From NCBI GenBank assembly GCA_025062275.1, contig JANXAP010000018.1, positions 180,216 through 244,215 on the forward strand: a DNA stretch of 64,000 nucleotides, given 5' to 3'. Position 1 is the stretch's first letter; each line of letters begins with the position of its first letter. The position numbers were made by a program, and so were the translations under genes. The DNA is from Dehalococcoidia bacterium (GTDB lineage Bacteria > Chloroflexota > Dehalococcoidia > SM23-28-2 > HRBIN24). This document shows positions 8,106 to 16,799 of this stretch, piece after piece. Below the pieces are notes generated by a model. It did no database searches and was not told the origin of the DNA. It worked only from the letters and a program-made list of their open reading frames with translations.

Positions 8106-9166
8106 TGGAGCATGGGGGACTGGACCCGGAAGAGGCCCGTTCCCTGGGACTGGAACCGTCCTCCGTCCTCGACCTGAGCCAGAACCTGGCGCCCCTGCCG
8201 CCGCCGGAGGCGGTGCGCCGGGCCATCGCCTCCTGCGACTACGGCCCCTACCCCGCCGCCAGCTACCGCCGGCTGAGGGAGGCGCTGGCCGAGCGTCACG
8301 GCCTCGGGCCCGAGTGGTGCCTGCCCACCAACGGGGCTGCCGAGGCCATCTTCCTGTCCTGTCGTGCCTTGCTGTCGCCGGGCGACCGCGTTCTGGTCAT
8401 GACCCCTACCTTCGGCGAGTACGAGCGGGCGGCGCGACTGTGCGGCGCGCAGGTCGTGTCCGCGCCTGCCCGCGCCGAGAACGGGTTCCGCTGGGACGTG
8501 GAGGCGGTCTGCCGTCAGGCGAGGGGGCTGCGGCCCCAGCTCCTCTTCCTCTGCTGCCCCAACAACCCTACGGGCGTATACCTGGGGCGAGAGGAGGTGG
8601 AGGCGCTGGCCCAGGCCCTGGGCGGCGGGGTGCTGGTGCTGGACGAGGCCTTCGTGGACTTCGTAGAGGACGGCTGGGACTCTGTGGAGCTGGCCCGCAG
8701 CGGCCGGGTGCTGGCGCTGAGATCCCTCACCAAGGCTTTCGCCCTGGCCGGCCTGCGCCTGGGCTATGCCCTGGGCCGGCCCGAGCTGCTGGAACGGCTG
8801 CGGGCGCACCAGCCTCCCTGGAGCGTCAATGCCTTTGCGGTGGCGGCAGGAGTGGCCTGCGCCGCCGCCTGGGACCATCTGTCGCAGGTGCGCTGTGCGG
8901 TGGCCCGGGCCAGGGGTGCCCTGGTGGAGGGGCTGCGAGGGCTGGGGCTGGCGGTGCTGGAGGGGGCCGCCAACTTCGTGCTGGCCCAGGTCGGTGAGGC
9001 GAAGTCCTTTCGGCATCGGCTGCTGCTGCGGGGCGTCTGCGTGCGGGACTGCACCTCTTTCGGTCTCCCCGCCCATGTGCGGGTGGCCGTGCCGCCCCGG
9101 GAGCAGGTGCCGCGGGTAGTGGAAGCCTTCGCTGCCACGTTGCGGGAATCAGGGAGGTCGCCATGA
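8093..9166 (+). CDS. cobD: L-threonine-O-3-phosphate decarboxylase (CobD) / HisC-like aminotransferase
   Basis: A PLP-dependent class I/II aminotransferase-fold protein of 357 residues, starting at GTG 8093 with GGAGG 7-8 nt upstream and overlapping the cbiB end by 13 nt. It shows LDLSQNLAPLPPP near the N-terminus, LPTNGAAEAIFL, CCPNNPTGVYL, VLDEAFVDF and the PLP-lysine segment LTKAFALAGLRLGYALG. This family includes histidinol-phosphate aminotransferase, but the position between cbiB and cobT indicates CobD, which decarboxylates threonine phosphate to the aminopropanol phosphate used by CbiB. Confidence 0.85.
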   Translation: MASLVEHGGLDPEEARSLGLEPSSVLDLSQNLAPLPPPEAVRRAIASCDYGPYPAASYRRLREALAERHGLGPEWCLPTNGAAEAIFLSCRALLSPGDRVLVMTPTFGEYERAARLCGAQVVSAPARAENGFRWDVEAVCRQARGLRPQLLFLCCPNNPTGVYLGREEVEALAQALGGGVLVLDEAFVDFVEDGWDSVELARSGRVLALRSLTKAFALAGLRLGYALGRPELLERLRAHQPPWSVNAFAVAAGVACAAAWDHLSQVRCAVARARGALVEGLRGLGLAVLEGAANFVLAQVGEAKSFRHRLLLRGVCVRDCTSFGLPAHVRVAVPPREQVPRVVEAFAATLRESGRSP

Positions 9167-10221
9167 GCATGTCCCTTACCGAGGTGATGGATCGCATCGG
9201 GCTGCCTGACGAGGCGGCCATGGCAGCGGCCCGGCAGCGGCTGGACCGCCTCACCAAACCGCCGGGCAGCCTCGGTCGCCTGGAAGAGCTGGCCGTCTGG
9301 CTGGCGGGAGTAACGGGGCGAGTGCGACAGCGTCTCGACAAGCGAACGGTGGTGCTGATGGCTGCCGACCACGGGGTGGTGGCCGAGGGGGTCTCGGCCT
9401 ACCCTCCGACGGTCACCGCCCAGATGGTGGCCAACTTTCTCCGCGGCGGGGCGGCCATCAACGCCCTGGCCCGTCAGGCGCGCGCCCGTGTGCTGGTGGT
9501 GGACGTGGGCGTGGCCGCTGACCTTCCCCCACAGGAGGGGCTGCTGGTGCGCAAGGTGGCCATGGGTACCCGCAACCTGGCCCAGGGCCCGGCTATGACC
9601 CGCGAGGAGGCCCTGCAGGCCATCGAGGTGGGCATCGAGGTGGCCGGCGAGGAGATAGCCCGCGGTGCCCAGGTGCTGGCCACCGGCGACATGGGCATTG
9701 GCAACACCACTCCCTCGGCGGCCATCATCGCCGCCCTCACCGGTCGACCGGTGGCAGAGGTGACGGGACGGGGCACGGGCCTGGACGACGAGGGTCTGCG
9801 CCGCAAGGTCGCCGTTATCGAGTCCGCCCTGTCCCTCAACTGCCCCGACCCTTCCGACCCTCTGGATGTGCTGGCCAAGGTGGGCGGCTACGAGATTGCG
9901 GGCCTGGTGGGGGTCTGCCTGCGGGGGGCTGCCGAGCGGGTCCCGGTGGTGCTGGACGGCCTCATCGCCGGGGCGGCGGCGCTGGTGGCGGTGCGGCTTT
10001 GCCCTCGCGTCCGGCCCTTCCTGCTGGCCTCCCACTGCTCGGCCGAGCCGGGCCACCGCCATGCCCTGGAGGCCATGGGCTTGCGTCCTCTGCTGGACAT
10101 GGGCATGCGTCTGGGCGAAGGCACCGGCGCCTGTCTGGCGCTGCACCTGCTGGACGCCGCTCTGGCCATCGTCGACGAGATGGCCACCTTCGAGGAGGCG
10201 GGGGTGGATGACCGCTCCTAG
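9163..10221 (+). CDS. cobT: Nicotinate-nucleotide-dimethylbenzimidazole phosphoribosyltransferase
   Basis: This 352-residue enzyme makes alpha-ribazole phosphate for the lower ligand of cobalamin. Recognisable blocks are LTKPPGSLGRLEELA near residue 30, VLMAADHGVVAEGVSAYP, ATGDMGIGNTTPSAAI, VTGRGTGLDDEGL and the C-terminal GMRLGEGTGACLAL, whose Glu is the catalytic base in CobT. The start ATG shares four bases with the stop of cobD, so translation is probably coupled. The length is normal for the family. Confidence 0.95.
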   Translation: MSMSLTEVMDRIGLPDEAAMAAARQRLDRLTKPPGSLGRLEELAVWLAGVTGRVRQRLDKRTVVLMAADHGVVAEGVSAYPPTVTAQMVANFLRGGAAINALARQARARVLVVDVGVAADLPPQEGLLVRKVAMGTRNLAQGPAMTREEALQAIEVGIEVAGEEIARGAQVLATGDMGIGNTTPSAAIIAALTGRPVAEVTGRGTGLDDEGLRRKVAVIESALSLNCPDPSDPLDVLAKVGGYEIAGLVGVCLRGAAERVPVVLDGLIAGAAALVAVRLCPRVRPFLLASHCSAEPGHRHALEAMGLRPLLDMGMRLGEGTGACLALHLLDAALAIVDEMATFEEAGVDDRS

Positions 10222-10972
10222 GCTGGTGGCCCCCGTCCTCGACTCCCTGGCCCTGCTGACGGTGCTGCCGGTGGGGCGTCGCCCCCTGGGCCTGCCTGCA
10301 GGAGAAGCGGCCCTGGCCTTTCCGGTGGTGGGGGGCCTGGTGGGAGGTCTCCTGCTGGGGGCCGACTGGCTGCTGGGGAAGGTCATGCCCGATGCCCCCC
10401 GTGCTGCCCTGACCGTCGCCGCCTGGGCAGCCGTCACCGGTGCCCTGCACCTGGACGGCCTGGCCGACACGGCCGACGGACTGATGGTGCCCGGCGACCG
10501 CACTCGCCGCCTCCAGGCCATGACCGACCCGCGCCTGGGCGCCTTCGGTGCTGTGGCGGTGGCGGCCCTTCTTCTCCTGAAGTGGTCCTCCCTGCTGTCG
10601 CTGGAGGGACGGCTTCGGGTGGGGGCGCTGCTGTTGGCCCCCCTTCTGGCGCGGGCGGCGGTGCTGTTGCCGATGGCGTTCCTGCCGCCGGCCCGCAGCG
10701 AGGGCATGGGTGTGACAGCCTCTCGTGGCCTGGGTCGGGCGGCGGCCTTGGCAGCCAACCTGGCGGTGGCGGCGCTGGCCCTGGCGGCCTTCCTGCCTGC
10801 GGGGCCAGCCCTGTCCCTGGGAGCCGCCGGCGCCTGCTTGGGCGTGGGCCTGCTGGCCCTGCGGCGGCTGGGGGGCATCACCGGCGATGTGCTGGGGGCC
10901 GGCATAGAGCTGGCCGAGGCTGCGGTGCTCGCCCTTTGCGTCACTTCGGTGAGGAGGGGCTGGCTGACCTGA
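10208..10972 (+). CDS. cobS: Cobalamin synthase (adenosylcobinamide-GDP ribazoletransferase)
   Basis: A 254-residue membrane protein that joins alpha-ribazole (phosphate) to adenosylcobinamide-GDP. After MTAPRLVAPVLDSLALLTVLPVGRRP comes the conserved motif ALHLDGLADTADGLM, whose Asp residues bind Mg, followed by several hydrophobic helices and GGITGDVLGAGIELAEAAVL near the C-terminus. Its ATG at 10208 lies 14 nt inside the end of cobT. The stop overlaps the cobU start in the sequence TGATG. Confidence 0.92.
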   Translation: MTAPRLVAPVLDSLALLTVLPVGRRPLGLPAGEAALAFPVVGGLVGGLLLGADWLLGKVMPDAPRAALTVAAWAAVTGALHLDGLADTADGLMVPGDRTRRLQAMTDPRLGAFGAVAVAALLLLKWSSLLSLEGRLRVGALLLAPLLARAAVLLPMAFLPPARSEGMGVTASRGLGRAAALAANLAVAALALAAFLPAGPALSLGAAGACLGVGLLALRRLGGITGDVLGAGIELAEAAVLALCVTSVRRGWLT

Positions 10973-11526
10973 TGTTGGTGCTCATCACCGGCGGCACCCG
11001 CAGCGGGCGGTCATCCCAGGCGGTGGCCCTGGCCCAGACCATGCCCGGCCCCGTTTTCTTCCTGGCCACCGCCCAGCCCGTGGACGAGGAGATGGCTGAG
11101 CGCATCCGTCGTCACCGGCAGGTGCGCCCCCCGGCCTGGGTCACCATCGAGGAGCCTCTCTACCTGGCCAAAGCCCTCGCAGCCCACGCCTCCCGCGGGT
11201 CCGTCGTGGTGCTGGACTGCGTGGCTGTCTGGCTGGGCAACCTGCTGCACCGTCACCTGGGGGGAGCTGGCCCCCGCGACCACCATCAGGCTGAGGCGTT
11301 GCGCCAGCGGGCGCTGGCCGAGGCCGATGCCCTCTGTCGTCTGCCCGACACTATGGGGCTGCGCCTCATCGTCGTCACCAGCGAGGTGGGTATGGGGCTT
11401 GTGCCCGAGACAGCCCTGGGACGCCTCTACCGCGACCTGCTGGGGGAGGTTAACCAGATGCTGGCGCGTAGGGCCGACAGGGTGGTGTGGATGGTGGCGG
11501 GCATCCCCGTCACCATCAAGGGCTAG
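10972..11526 (+). CDS. cobU: Adenosylcobinamide kinase/guanylyltransferase
   Basis: A 184-residue bifunctional enzyme that phosphorylates adenosylcobinamide and attaches GMP. Present are the P-loop region LITGGTRSGRSSQA, RIRRHRQVRPPAWVTIEEP (containing the His that carries GMP), the segment VVLDCVAVWLGNLL and VTSEVGMGLVPETALGRLYRD. The P-loop normally reads GG.RSGKS; here the Walker A lysine is arginine (GGG CGG TCA at the codon level). GAGGAGGGG precedes the ATG by about 12 nt. The stop codon shares a CTAG with the convergent tatC stop. Confidence 0.92.
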   Translation: MLVLITGGTRSGRSSQAVALAQTMPGPVFFLATAQPVDEEMAERIRRHRQVRPPAWVTIEEPLYLAKALAAHASRGSVVVLDCVAVWLGNLLHRHLGGAGPRDHHQAEALRQRALAEADALCRLPDTMGLRLIVVTSEVGMGLVPETALGRLYRDLLGEVNQMLARRADRVVWMVAGIPVTIKG

Positions 11527-12326
11527 GCAGGGCTGGGGCGCTCGGGCGCCGGCCGCGGCTGGGCCCTGGGCTCCACCAGCCAGGCGAGGAACACCCCCAG
11601 GAAGTAGAGCACCACGATGGGTCCCGCCACCAGGCTCTGGGTAACGGGGTCGATGGTGGGGGTGACGATGGCCGCCAGGGTGAACGCCACCACTACAGCC
11701 TCTCGCCAGCGGCGCAACAGCGTCCGCCAGCTCAGGATGCGAAAGCGCGATAGATACATCACCACCAGGGGGGTCTCGAAGCTGACCCCTGTCCAGAAGA
11801 TGAGCCTGGTCACGAAGTCGATGTAGCTGCCGATACGGATCTGGGGGGTGGCCACGTCGGAGCCGAAGTTGAGCAGGAAACGCAGGGCGGGCGGCAGGGC
11901 CACCCAGTAGGCGAAGGCGCATCCCAGCCCGAATAGGGCCGAGGCCCCGGCCGCTGTCCCCCACACCCAGCGCCTCTCTTGCCGCGTAAGCCCCGGCGAG
12001 ACGAACATCAGCAACTGATAGATCAGCATGGGCATACCTATGACGGCCCCTGCCAGCAGCGAGACCCGGAAGTAGGTCATCAGGAACTCCATCGGCTCGA
12101 TGAAGGTGGGATGGAAGTTGGGCACCATGCGCTCGGCCGGGTCGGTCAGGAAGCCCATGAGCCGCTTGCCGAAGACCGCTCCTGCCACCAGGCCAGCCAC
12201 CACGAAAATGGCCCCGTAGAAGATGCGGCGCCTCAGCTCCTCGAGGTGCTCGAGGATGGTCATGTACTTGCCATCGCCCTCATCGGGCGCAGGCCTCTCC
12301 TGGGTGCTGGCACCGTGCTGGCTCAT
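11523..12326 (-). CDS. tatC: Sec-independent protein translocase subunit TatC
   Basis: A 267-residue protein with six membrane segments that forms the receptor of the twin-arginine translocase together with TatB. Diagnostic parts are MTILEHLEELRRRIF near residue 22, FIEPMEFLMTYFRVS, LPPALRFLLNFG, and FETPLVVMYLSRF with AAIVTPTIDPVTQ. The C-terminus extends into a short Pro/Arg tail. It follows tatB by 21 nt. A likely client in this window is the twin-arginine lipoprotein at 48756-50561. Confidence 0.95.
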   Translation of the reverse strand: MSQHGASTQERPAPDEGDGKYMTILEHLEELRRRIFYGAIFVVAGLVAGAVFGKRLMGFLTDPAERMVPNFHPTFIEPMEFLMTYFRVSLLAGAVIGMPMLIYQLLMFVSPGLTRQERRWVWGTAAGASALFGLGCAFAYWVALPPALRFLLNFGSDVATPQIRIGSYIDFVTRLIFWTGVSFETPLVVMYLSRFRILSWRTLLRRWREAVVVAFTLAAIVTPTIDPVTQSLVAGPIVVLYFLGVFLAWLVEPRAQPRPAPERPSPA

Positions 12327-12347
12327 CTCTGGCGTTCAGGGGTCACG

Positions 12348-12755
12348 TCAGGCAGGCGGGCGCTTGCTGTCGGACGCGTCGGGGGCAGGCTCGGCGGTGG
12401 TCTCCACCACGGCTGTGGCCGGGGGCGGCGAGCCCTCAATGGCGCTCATGGCGGCCTCGCTGCTCTCCCGGAGGGGGCGGTAGGCGGCCTCTGCCTCCTG
12501 CTGGACCTGCTGGGCCTGGTCGCGCAGGGCCTGGCGCAGCCCCTGCACCTCGGCCCGCACCTCTTCCAGCTCCGCCAGCACCTCCTGGAACTCCTGTCGG
12601 AACTCGGCGGTCATGGAGGCCGCATAGCGGCGCAGGGAGCGTATGAAGCGGGCTAGCTGGGCAGCAGCCTCGGGCAGCCGCTGCGGCCCCAGCACCAGGA
12701 GGGCGACGACTGCCACCAGGAGCAGTTCGAGAGGGCCGATGCCGAAGAATTGCAA
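12348..12755 (-). CDS. tatB: Sec-independent translocase subunit TatB (or TatA/B)
   Basis: A 135-residue protein read from TTG 12755, which follows GAAGGGGCGG. It has the characteristic start LQFFGIGPLELLLVAVVALLVLGPQRLPEAA: a single N-terminal membrane helix, a hinge Gly-Pro and then an amphipathic helix. A long charged helix with heptad-like Glu/Leu/Arg spacing (AEFRQEFQEVLAELEEVRAEV onward) and an acidic Pro-rich tail follow. The Glu after the first Gly-Pro and the length favour TatB over TatA. It lies upstream of tatC with its own TATAAT box. Confidence 0.85.
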   Translation of the reverse strand: MQFFGIGPLELLLVAVVALLVLGPQRLPEAAAQLARFIRSLRRYAASMTAEFRQEFQEVLAELEEVRAEVQGLRQALRDQAQQVQQEAEAAYRPLRESSEAAMSAIEGSPPPATAVVETTAEPAPDASDSKRPPA

Positions 12756-12794
12756 GCCGACCGCCCCTTCAGCCCGCCGCTTCTGCTCAACGCC

Positions 12795-12800
12795 ATTATA
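12795..12800 (-). promoter_or_regulatory. Putative -10 box TATAAT for tatBC
   Basis: A perfect minus-strand TATAAT followed by GGCG lies between acpP and tatB, 40 nt before the TTG start. It suggests that tatBC can be transcribed independently of the upstream fab genes. Confidence 0.5.
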
Positions 12801-12829
12801 GACGATGGCGGGCGGGAGGGCGCCCGGGC

Positions 12830-13096
12830 CTAAGGCTCGTCCTCGGCGATGCCGTGCTCGATTATGTAGTTGACGGCGTCCTGTACGGTGACTATCTTCT
12901 CGGCGTCCTCGTCGGAGATCTCGAAGTTCTTGCCCTCCTGGCTGAACTCCTCCTCCAGGGCCATGATCAGCTCGACCAGGTCCAGGGAGTCGGCGTTGAG
13001 GTCTTCCACGAAGGAGGTCTGGGGCGTGATCTGGCTCTCGTCCACGCCCAGCTGCTGGGCTATCACCTTTCGCACTCGCTCGAATACAGTAGCCAC
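12830..13096 (-). CDS. acpP: Acyl carrier protein
   Basis: An 88-residue acidic protein carrying fatty acyl chains on a phosphopantetheine arm. The attachment serine is in [21 protein letters not shown]. The N-terminus [18 protein letters not shown] and the C-terminal helix [12 protein letters not shown] are typical. Compared with common ACPs there is a short insertion, SQEGKN, after the second helix. It sits between nusB and tatB in the fab operon, with AGGAGGTGCGCC before the ATG. Confidence 0.95.
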   Translation of the reverse strand: MATVFERVRKVIAQQLGVDESQITPQTSFVEDLNADSLDLVELIMALEEEFSQEGKNFEISDEDAEKIVTVQDAVNYIIEHGIAEDEP

Positions 13097-13128
13097 GGCG
13101 CACCTCCTGTAGGGGGTATCAGCTTCGT

Positions 13129-13539
13129 TCAGCGGGCCACCATCAGGCTGACCGAGCCCAGGACACCGTTGACGAAGCGGGGGGAGCTGTCACTCCCGAA
13201 CTTCTTGGCCAGCTCCACGGCCTCGTTGATGGCCGCCCGAACTGGCACCCTATTATCGAATAACACCTCGTAGATAGCAAGGCGCAAGAGGTTGCGGTCC
13301 ACCGGCGAGAGCTGCTCCAGCGGCCAGGCGGGGGCCTTGCGCTGGATGAGGCGGTCTATCTCGGCGCGATGGGCCAAGACTCCGTCCACCAGGTCGCGGG
13401 CGAACTGGGCGTTCTCCTCGTCCAGGGGCGTCTCGGCGAGGAGACGGTCCAGGACACGCTGTGGGTCATGGCCGGCCATGTCGGCCTCGTAGAGGGCCAT
13501 GAAGGCCAGGGTTCGGGCCTTGCGTCGCCTGCCTGCCAT
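13129..13539 (-). CDS. nusB: Transcription antitermination protein NusB
   Basis: A 136-residue all-helical RNA-binding protein that acts with NusE (S10) at boxA sites in rRNA operons. The N-terminus [22 protein letters not shown] and the C-terminal block [18 protein letters not shown], then [29 protein letters not shown], are standard NusB signatures. It is located between fabG (2 nt from its stop) and acpP, an arrangement that splits the common fabG-acpP pair. Confidence 0.95.
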   Translation of the reverse strand: MAGRRRKARTLAFMALYEADMAGHDPQRVLDRLLAETPLDEENAQFARDLVDGVLAHRAEIDRLIQRKAPAWPLEQLSPVDRNLLRLAIYEVLFDNRVPVRAAINEAVELAKKFGSDSSPRFVNGVLGSVSLMVAR

Positions 13540-13541
13540 GG

Positions 13542-14288
13542 CTACATCCCCAGTCCCCCGTCCACTACTATAACCTGCCCGGTGATATAGGAAGCCTCCT
13601 CCGATGCCAGGAAGGCCACCAGCCCCGCCACGTCCTCGGGCTGCCCCAGCCTGCGCAGAGCGGTGCGGCGCAGGGCCTCCTGCCGCAGGTGGTCGGGCAG
13701 GTCACGGATTAGCTCCGTCTCGATGAGGCCCGGGGCCACCACGTTGGCGGTGATGTTGCGGACACCCATCTCGCGGGCCACCGCCTTGGTGAAGCCGATG
13801 AGGCCCGCCTTGGCGGCAGCATAGTTGGCCTGGCCGGCGTTGCCCGTCACCCCCGTCAGACTGGCGATGTTGATGATGCGACCCCACCGCTGACGCATCA
13901 TGCTGTGCAGGACCTCCCTGGTCATCAAGAAGGCCCCCTTCAGGTTCACGTCCAGCACCTCGTCCCAGTCGCGGACGCTCATGCGCACCAGCAGCATGTC
14001 GCGGTGGAAGCCGGCGTTGTTGACCAGGATATCGATGTGGCCGAAGGCGTCCAGGGCCTCGTGGACCAATCCCTTCACATCCTCGGGGCGGCTGACGTCG
14101 CCGGGCACCAGGACACACCTGCTGCCCAGGGCTTCCACCTCCTGCTGGCAGGCCCGGGCCGCCTCGTGGTTGGACAGGTAGTTGATGGCCACGTCGGCTC
14201 CGGCCCGCGCCAGCCGCAGGGAGATGGCGCGGCCGATGCCGCGGGAGCCTCCGGTGACCAGGGCCACCTTGCCTTTCAGGTCCACCAT
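13542..14288 (-). CDS. fabG: 3-oxoacyl-[acyl-carrier-protein] reductase FabG
   Basis: A 248-residue short-chain dehydrogenase that reduces beta-ketoacyl-ACP with NADPH. It has the cofactor motif [19 protein letters not shown], the catalytic Ser in [11 protein letters not shown] and the YAAAKAG Tyr/Lys pair, then [11 protein letters not shown] and VVDGGLGM at the end. The ATG at 14288 lies 13 nt inside fabD, so the two are translationally coupled. The neighbours (fabD, acpP) make a fatty-acid role nearly certain. Confidence 0.95.
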   Translation of the reverse strand: MVDLKGKVALVTGGSRGIGRAISLRLARAGADVAINYLSNHEAARACQQEVEALGSRCVLVPGDVSRPEDVKGLVHEALDAFGHIDILVNNAGFHRDMLLVRMSVRDWDEVLDVNLKGAFLMTREVLHSMMRQRWGRIINIASLTGVTGNAGQANYAAAKAGLIGFTKAVAREMGVRNITANVVAPGLIETELIRDLPDHLRQEALRRTALRRLGQPEDVAGLVAFLASEEASYITGQVIVVDGGLGM

Positions 14289-15250
14289 CGCTGCAGGGCC
14301 TCCAGACTTTCGGGGCCGTCGATGCTCAGGGCCTGGGCCTGGGGCAGGGTGCGACGCACCAGCCCCGTCAGCACCCCGCCTGGCCCGACCTCCAGAAAGC
14401 GGACGACGCCGGCACAGGCCATGGCCTGCAGGGACTGCTTCCACAGCACGGGTCGGGTCAGCTGGGCCTTGAGCTCCGCCGCCAGCTCACTGGCGGAGAC
14501 GAGGGGGCGGGCACAGGCGTTGCCCACCACCGGCACAAGCGCATCCCTCAGGGACGCGTCGTCGATGGCACGGGCGAGGGCCTCGGCTGCCGGCGCCATC
14601 AGGGAGGTATGGAAGGCGCCGGAGACGCGCAGGGGCACAACCTTGGCCCCGAGGGCCTTGGCGCGGGCCGTCGCCTCTGCCACGGCCTGCACGGAGCCGC
14701 CTATGACCGTCTGCCCGGGGCAGTTGTAGTTGCACACCTGGGCACCCGTGTCCCGGCAGATGGCCTCCAGCTGCCCGTCGTCCAGGCCCATGATAGCGGC
14801 CATGGTGCCCGGCCTCTCCCTGCCCGCCTGGGCCATCAGCTCTCCTCGTCGCCGTACCAGGGCCAGAGCGTCGACGAAAGAGAGGGCGCCGGCGGCCACC
14901 AGGGCGGTGTATTCCCCCAGGCTGTGGCCGGCCACGAAGGCCGGTCGAGCGGGCAGAGCCTTCGCCTCCATGGCTGCTGCCAGGCAGGCCAGGGAGGCGA
15001 CGAAGATGGCCGGCTGGGCGTTGGCCGTATCGGTCAGCTCCTCGGCTGGCCCCTCGAACATGAGGCGCAGGAGGGGAATGCCCAGCGATTCCTGGGCAGT
15101 GTCCATCAGGTGGCGAGCGGCCGGCGAAGCCTCGTAGAGGGCGCGGCCCATGCCCACCTGCTGCGAGCCCTGCCCGGGGAATAGGAGGGCCAACGCCGGG
15201 TCGGCCGGGGCCTGCCACAGGTCAGCGAAGGCCGGTTCGACCACCGTCAT
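14276..15250 (-). CDS. fabD: Malonyl CoA-acyl carrier protein transacylase FabD
   Basis: A 324-residue transferase loading malonyl groups on ACP. It shows [15 protein letters not shown] near residue 20, the nucleophile motif [11 protein letters not shown], the malonyl-specific Arg region [15 protein letters not shown], and the catalytic His in SGAFHTSLM. The C-terminus ends [14 protein letters not shown]. The start ATG overlaps the stop of the small zinc-ribbon membrane gene by 4 nt. Confidence 0.95.
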   Translation of the reverse strand: MTVVEPAFADLWQAPADPALALLFPGQGSQQVGMGRALYEASPAARHLMDTAQESLGIPLLRLMFEGPAEELTDTANAQPAIFVASLACLAAAMEAKALPARPAFVAGHSLGEYTALVAAGALSFVDALALVRRRGELMAQAGRERPGTMAAIMGLDDGQLEAICRDTGAQVCNYNCPGQTVIGGSVQAVAEATARAKALGAKVVPLRVSGAFHTSLMAPAAEALARAIDDASLRDALVPVVGNACARPLVSASELAAELKAQLTRPVLWKQSLQAMACAGVVRFLEVGPGGVLTGLVRRTLPQAQALSIDGPESLEALQRWWT

Positions 15251-15465
15251 GGCGTGATGGCAGCCTTTGGCCCTGCCTCGGCGGTGAGACGCCCCAGGCT
15301 GCAACGGGGGTTGGGGCAGCGGCCGAAGGGATCCAGGCGCGAGCGGCAGAGCACGCAGTGGGTGGCGTCCCACCAGATGAAGTAGCCCACCGCCCCGGCC
15401 GCCCCCACGATCATGGCCAGGGGAACCAGAGCCAGCAGCAGTCGACGGCTATAGGGGGTCGCCAT
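15247..15465 (-). CDS. Small membrane protein with a Cys-rich (zinc-ribbon-like) C-terminus
   Basis: A 72-residue protein, MATPYSRRLLLALVPLAMIV onward, with one hydrophobic helix (about residues 8-30) followed by four Cys in HCVLCRSRLDPFGRCPNPRC. The CxxC...CxxxxC spacing fits a small zinc ribbon. It starts the fab operon and overlaps fabD by 4 nt, so it should be made along with FabD. I do not recognise the family. A TATACT box at 15496-15491 lies 26 nt upstream. Confidence 0.65.
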   Translation of the reverse strand: MATPYSRRLLLALVPLAMIVGAAGAVGYFIWWDATHCVLCRSRLDPFGRCPNPRCSLGRLTAEAGPKAAITP

Positions 15466-15574
15466 GGGCGCCTCCGCTCGGGCCAGGGGAAGTATAGCAC
15501 GGGCCTCGACTACGAGGAAGGACGCCGCTGGGAGGCGTCCTTGACCGCCCCAGGTGCCCGTGCTAGGGTGCAAG
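15466..15574. promoter_or_regulatory. Divergent promoter region between the fab operon and iscS
   Basis: The minus-strand -10 TATACT is at 15496-15491. On the plus strand TTGACC (15541-15546), 17 nt, TAGGGT (15564-15569) precedes the desulfurase gene. A 9-bp inverted repeat, AAGGACGCC (15518-15526) and GGCGTCCTT (15534-15542) with a 7-nt loop, sits in the middle and runs into the plus-strand -35, so it may be an operator. Confidence 0.45.
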
Positions 15575-16789
15575 ATGGTGGAGAAGATGGGGCGCATCTA
15601 TCTGGATCACGCCGCCACCACGCCCCTGGACCCCCGAGTGCTGGAAGCCATGCTGCCTTACCTGTCCCAGCACTGGGGGAACCCCTCCAGCGTCTATCTG
15701 GAGGCCCAGGAGGCGCGCAAGGGGCTCGAGTGGGCGCGGCGCACTGTGGCCGAGGCCTTGGGGTGTCGGCCGCAAGAGATCATCTTCACCTCCTGCGCCA
15801 CCGAGGCCGACAACCTGGTCCTCCGCGGGGTCGCCCAGGCCGTGCGGGGCCGGGGAGACCATATCGTCGTGTCGGCCGTCGAGCACCATGCCGTCCTCCA
15901 CCCGGCTGAGCGGCTGGAGAAGGAGGGCTTCCGCGTCACCTACCTGCCCGTAGACGGCGAGGGGTTCGTCGACCTGGAGGCCCTCGAGCGGGCGGTGGGG
16001 CCTGATACGGTGCTGGTCTCCATCATGTACGTGAACAACGAAGTGGGCACCGTCGAGCCCATCGCCGAGGCCGCCCGCATCGTCAAGGCGCGCAATCCCC
16101 GCACCGTCTTCCATACCGATGCCGTGCAGGCGGTGGGCATGCTCGACCTGAACGTGGACCGGCTGGGCGTGGACATGATGACCATCGGCGCCCACAAGTT
16201 CTATGGGCCCAAGGGGGTTGGCGCCCTCTACGTCCGCTCCCGCACGCCCCTTCTGCCACAGCAGCTGGGAGGCTCCCAGGAGCGCAACCGTCGCGCTGGC
16301 ACCGAGAACGTGGCCGGTATCGTGGGCATGGCCAAGGCGCTGGAGCTGGCCTTGGCCGAAGCCCCCCAGCGGGTCGCCCACTGCCAGTCCCTGCGCGACC
16401 GCCTGCTGACGGAGCTGCCGAGGCGCATCCCTGGCGTCCACGTCACAGGCCCGAAGGACCCCGGGCGGCGCGCTCCCCACATCGCCTCCTTCTGCATAGA
16501 GGGGGTGGAGGGAGAGGCGGTTCTGATGGCCCTGGACCTGGAAGGGATAGCCGCCTCCAGCGGCTCCGCCTGCACCTCCGGCTCCTTGGAGCCCTCCCAC
16601 GTGCTCAAGGCCATGGGCGTCCCCGACGAGCTGGCCCGCGGTTCCCTGCGCCTGTCTGTGGGCAAGGACAACACGCACCAGGACATCGAAAGAGTGCTGG
16701 AGGTGCTGCCCGGCATCGTGGAGCGGCTGCGGGCCCTCTCGCCCCTGCGGCGGGAGCGGAGGCCGGCGGCAGTGCCCGGCGAAGGCTAG
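15575..16789 (+). CDS. iscS: Cysteine desulfurase (IscS/NifS family)
   Basis: A 404-residue PLP enzyme that removes sulfur from cysteine for Fe-S cluster and cofactor synthesis. The N-terminus [21 protein letters not shown], the PLP lysine in [16 protein letters not shown], the segment [20 protein letters not shown] and the active-site Cys in [18 protein letters not shown] are all present. The start is ATG 15575 or ATG 15587; the predicted transcription start lies close to both. It is immediately followed by nuoB (10-nt gap) and probably co-transcribed, placing Fe-S sulfur supply beside Fe-S proteins. Confidence 0.93.
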   Translation: MVEKMGRIYLDHAATTPLDPRVLEAMLPYLSQHWGNPSSVYLEAQEARKGLEWARRTVAEALGCRPQEIIFTSCATEADNLVLRGVAQAVRGRGDHIVVSAVEHHAVLHPAERLEKEGFRVTYLPVDGEGFVDLEALERAVGPDTVLVSIMYVNNEVGTVEPIAEAARIVKARNPRTVFHTDAVQAVGMLDLNVDRLGVDMMTIGAHKFYGPKGVGALYVRSRTPLLPQQLGGSQERNRRAGTENVAGIVGMAKALELALAEAPQRVAHCQSLRDRLLTELPRRIPGVHVTGPKDPGRRAPHIASFCIEGVEGEAVLMALDLEGIAASSGSACTSGSLEPSHVLKAMGVPDELARGSLRLSVGKDNTHQDIERVLEVLPGIVERLRALSPLRRERRPAAVPGEG

Positions 16790-16799
16790 GAGGCGAAGG

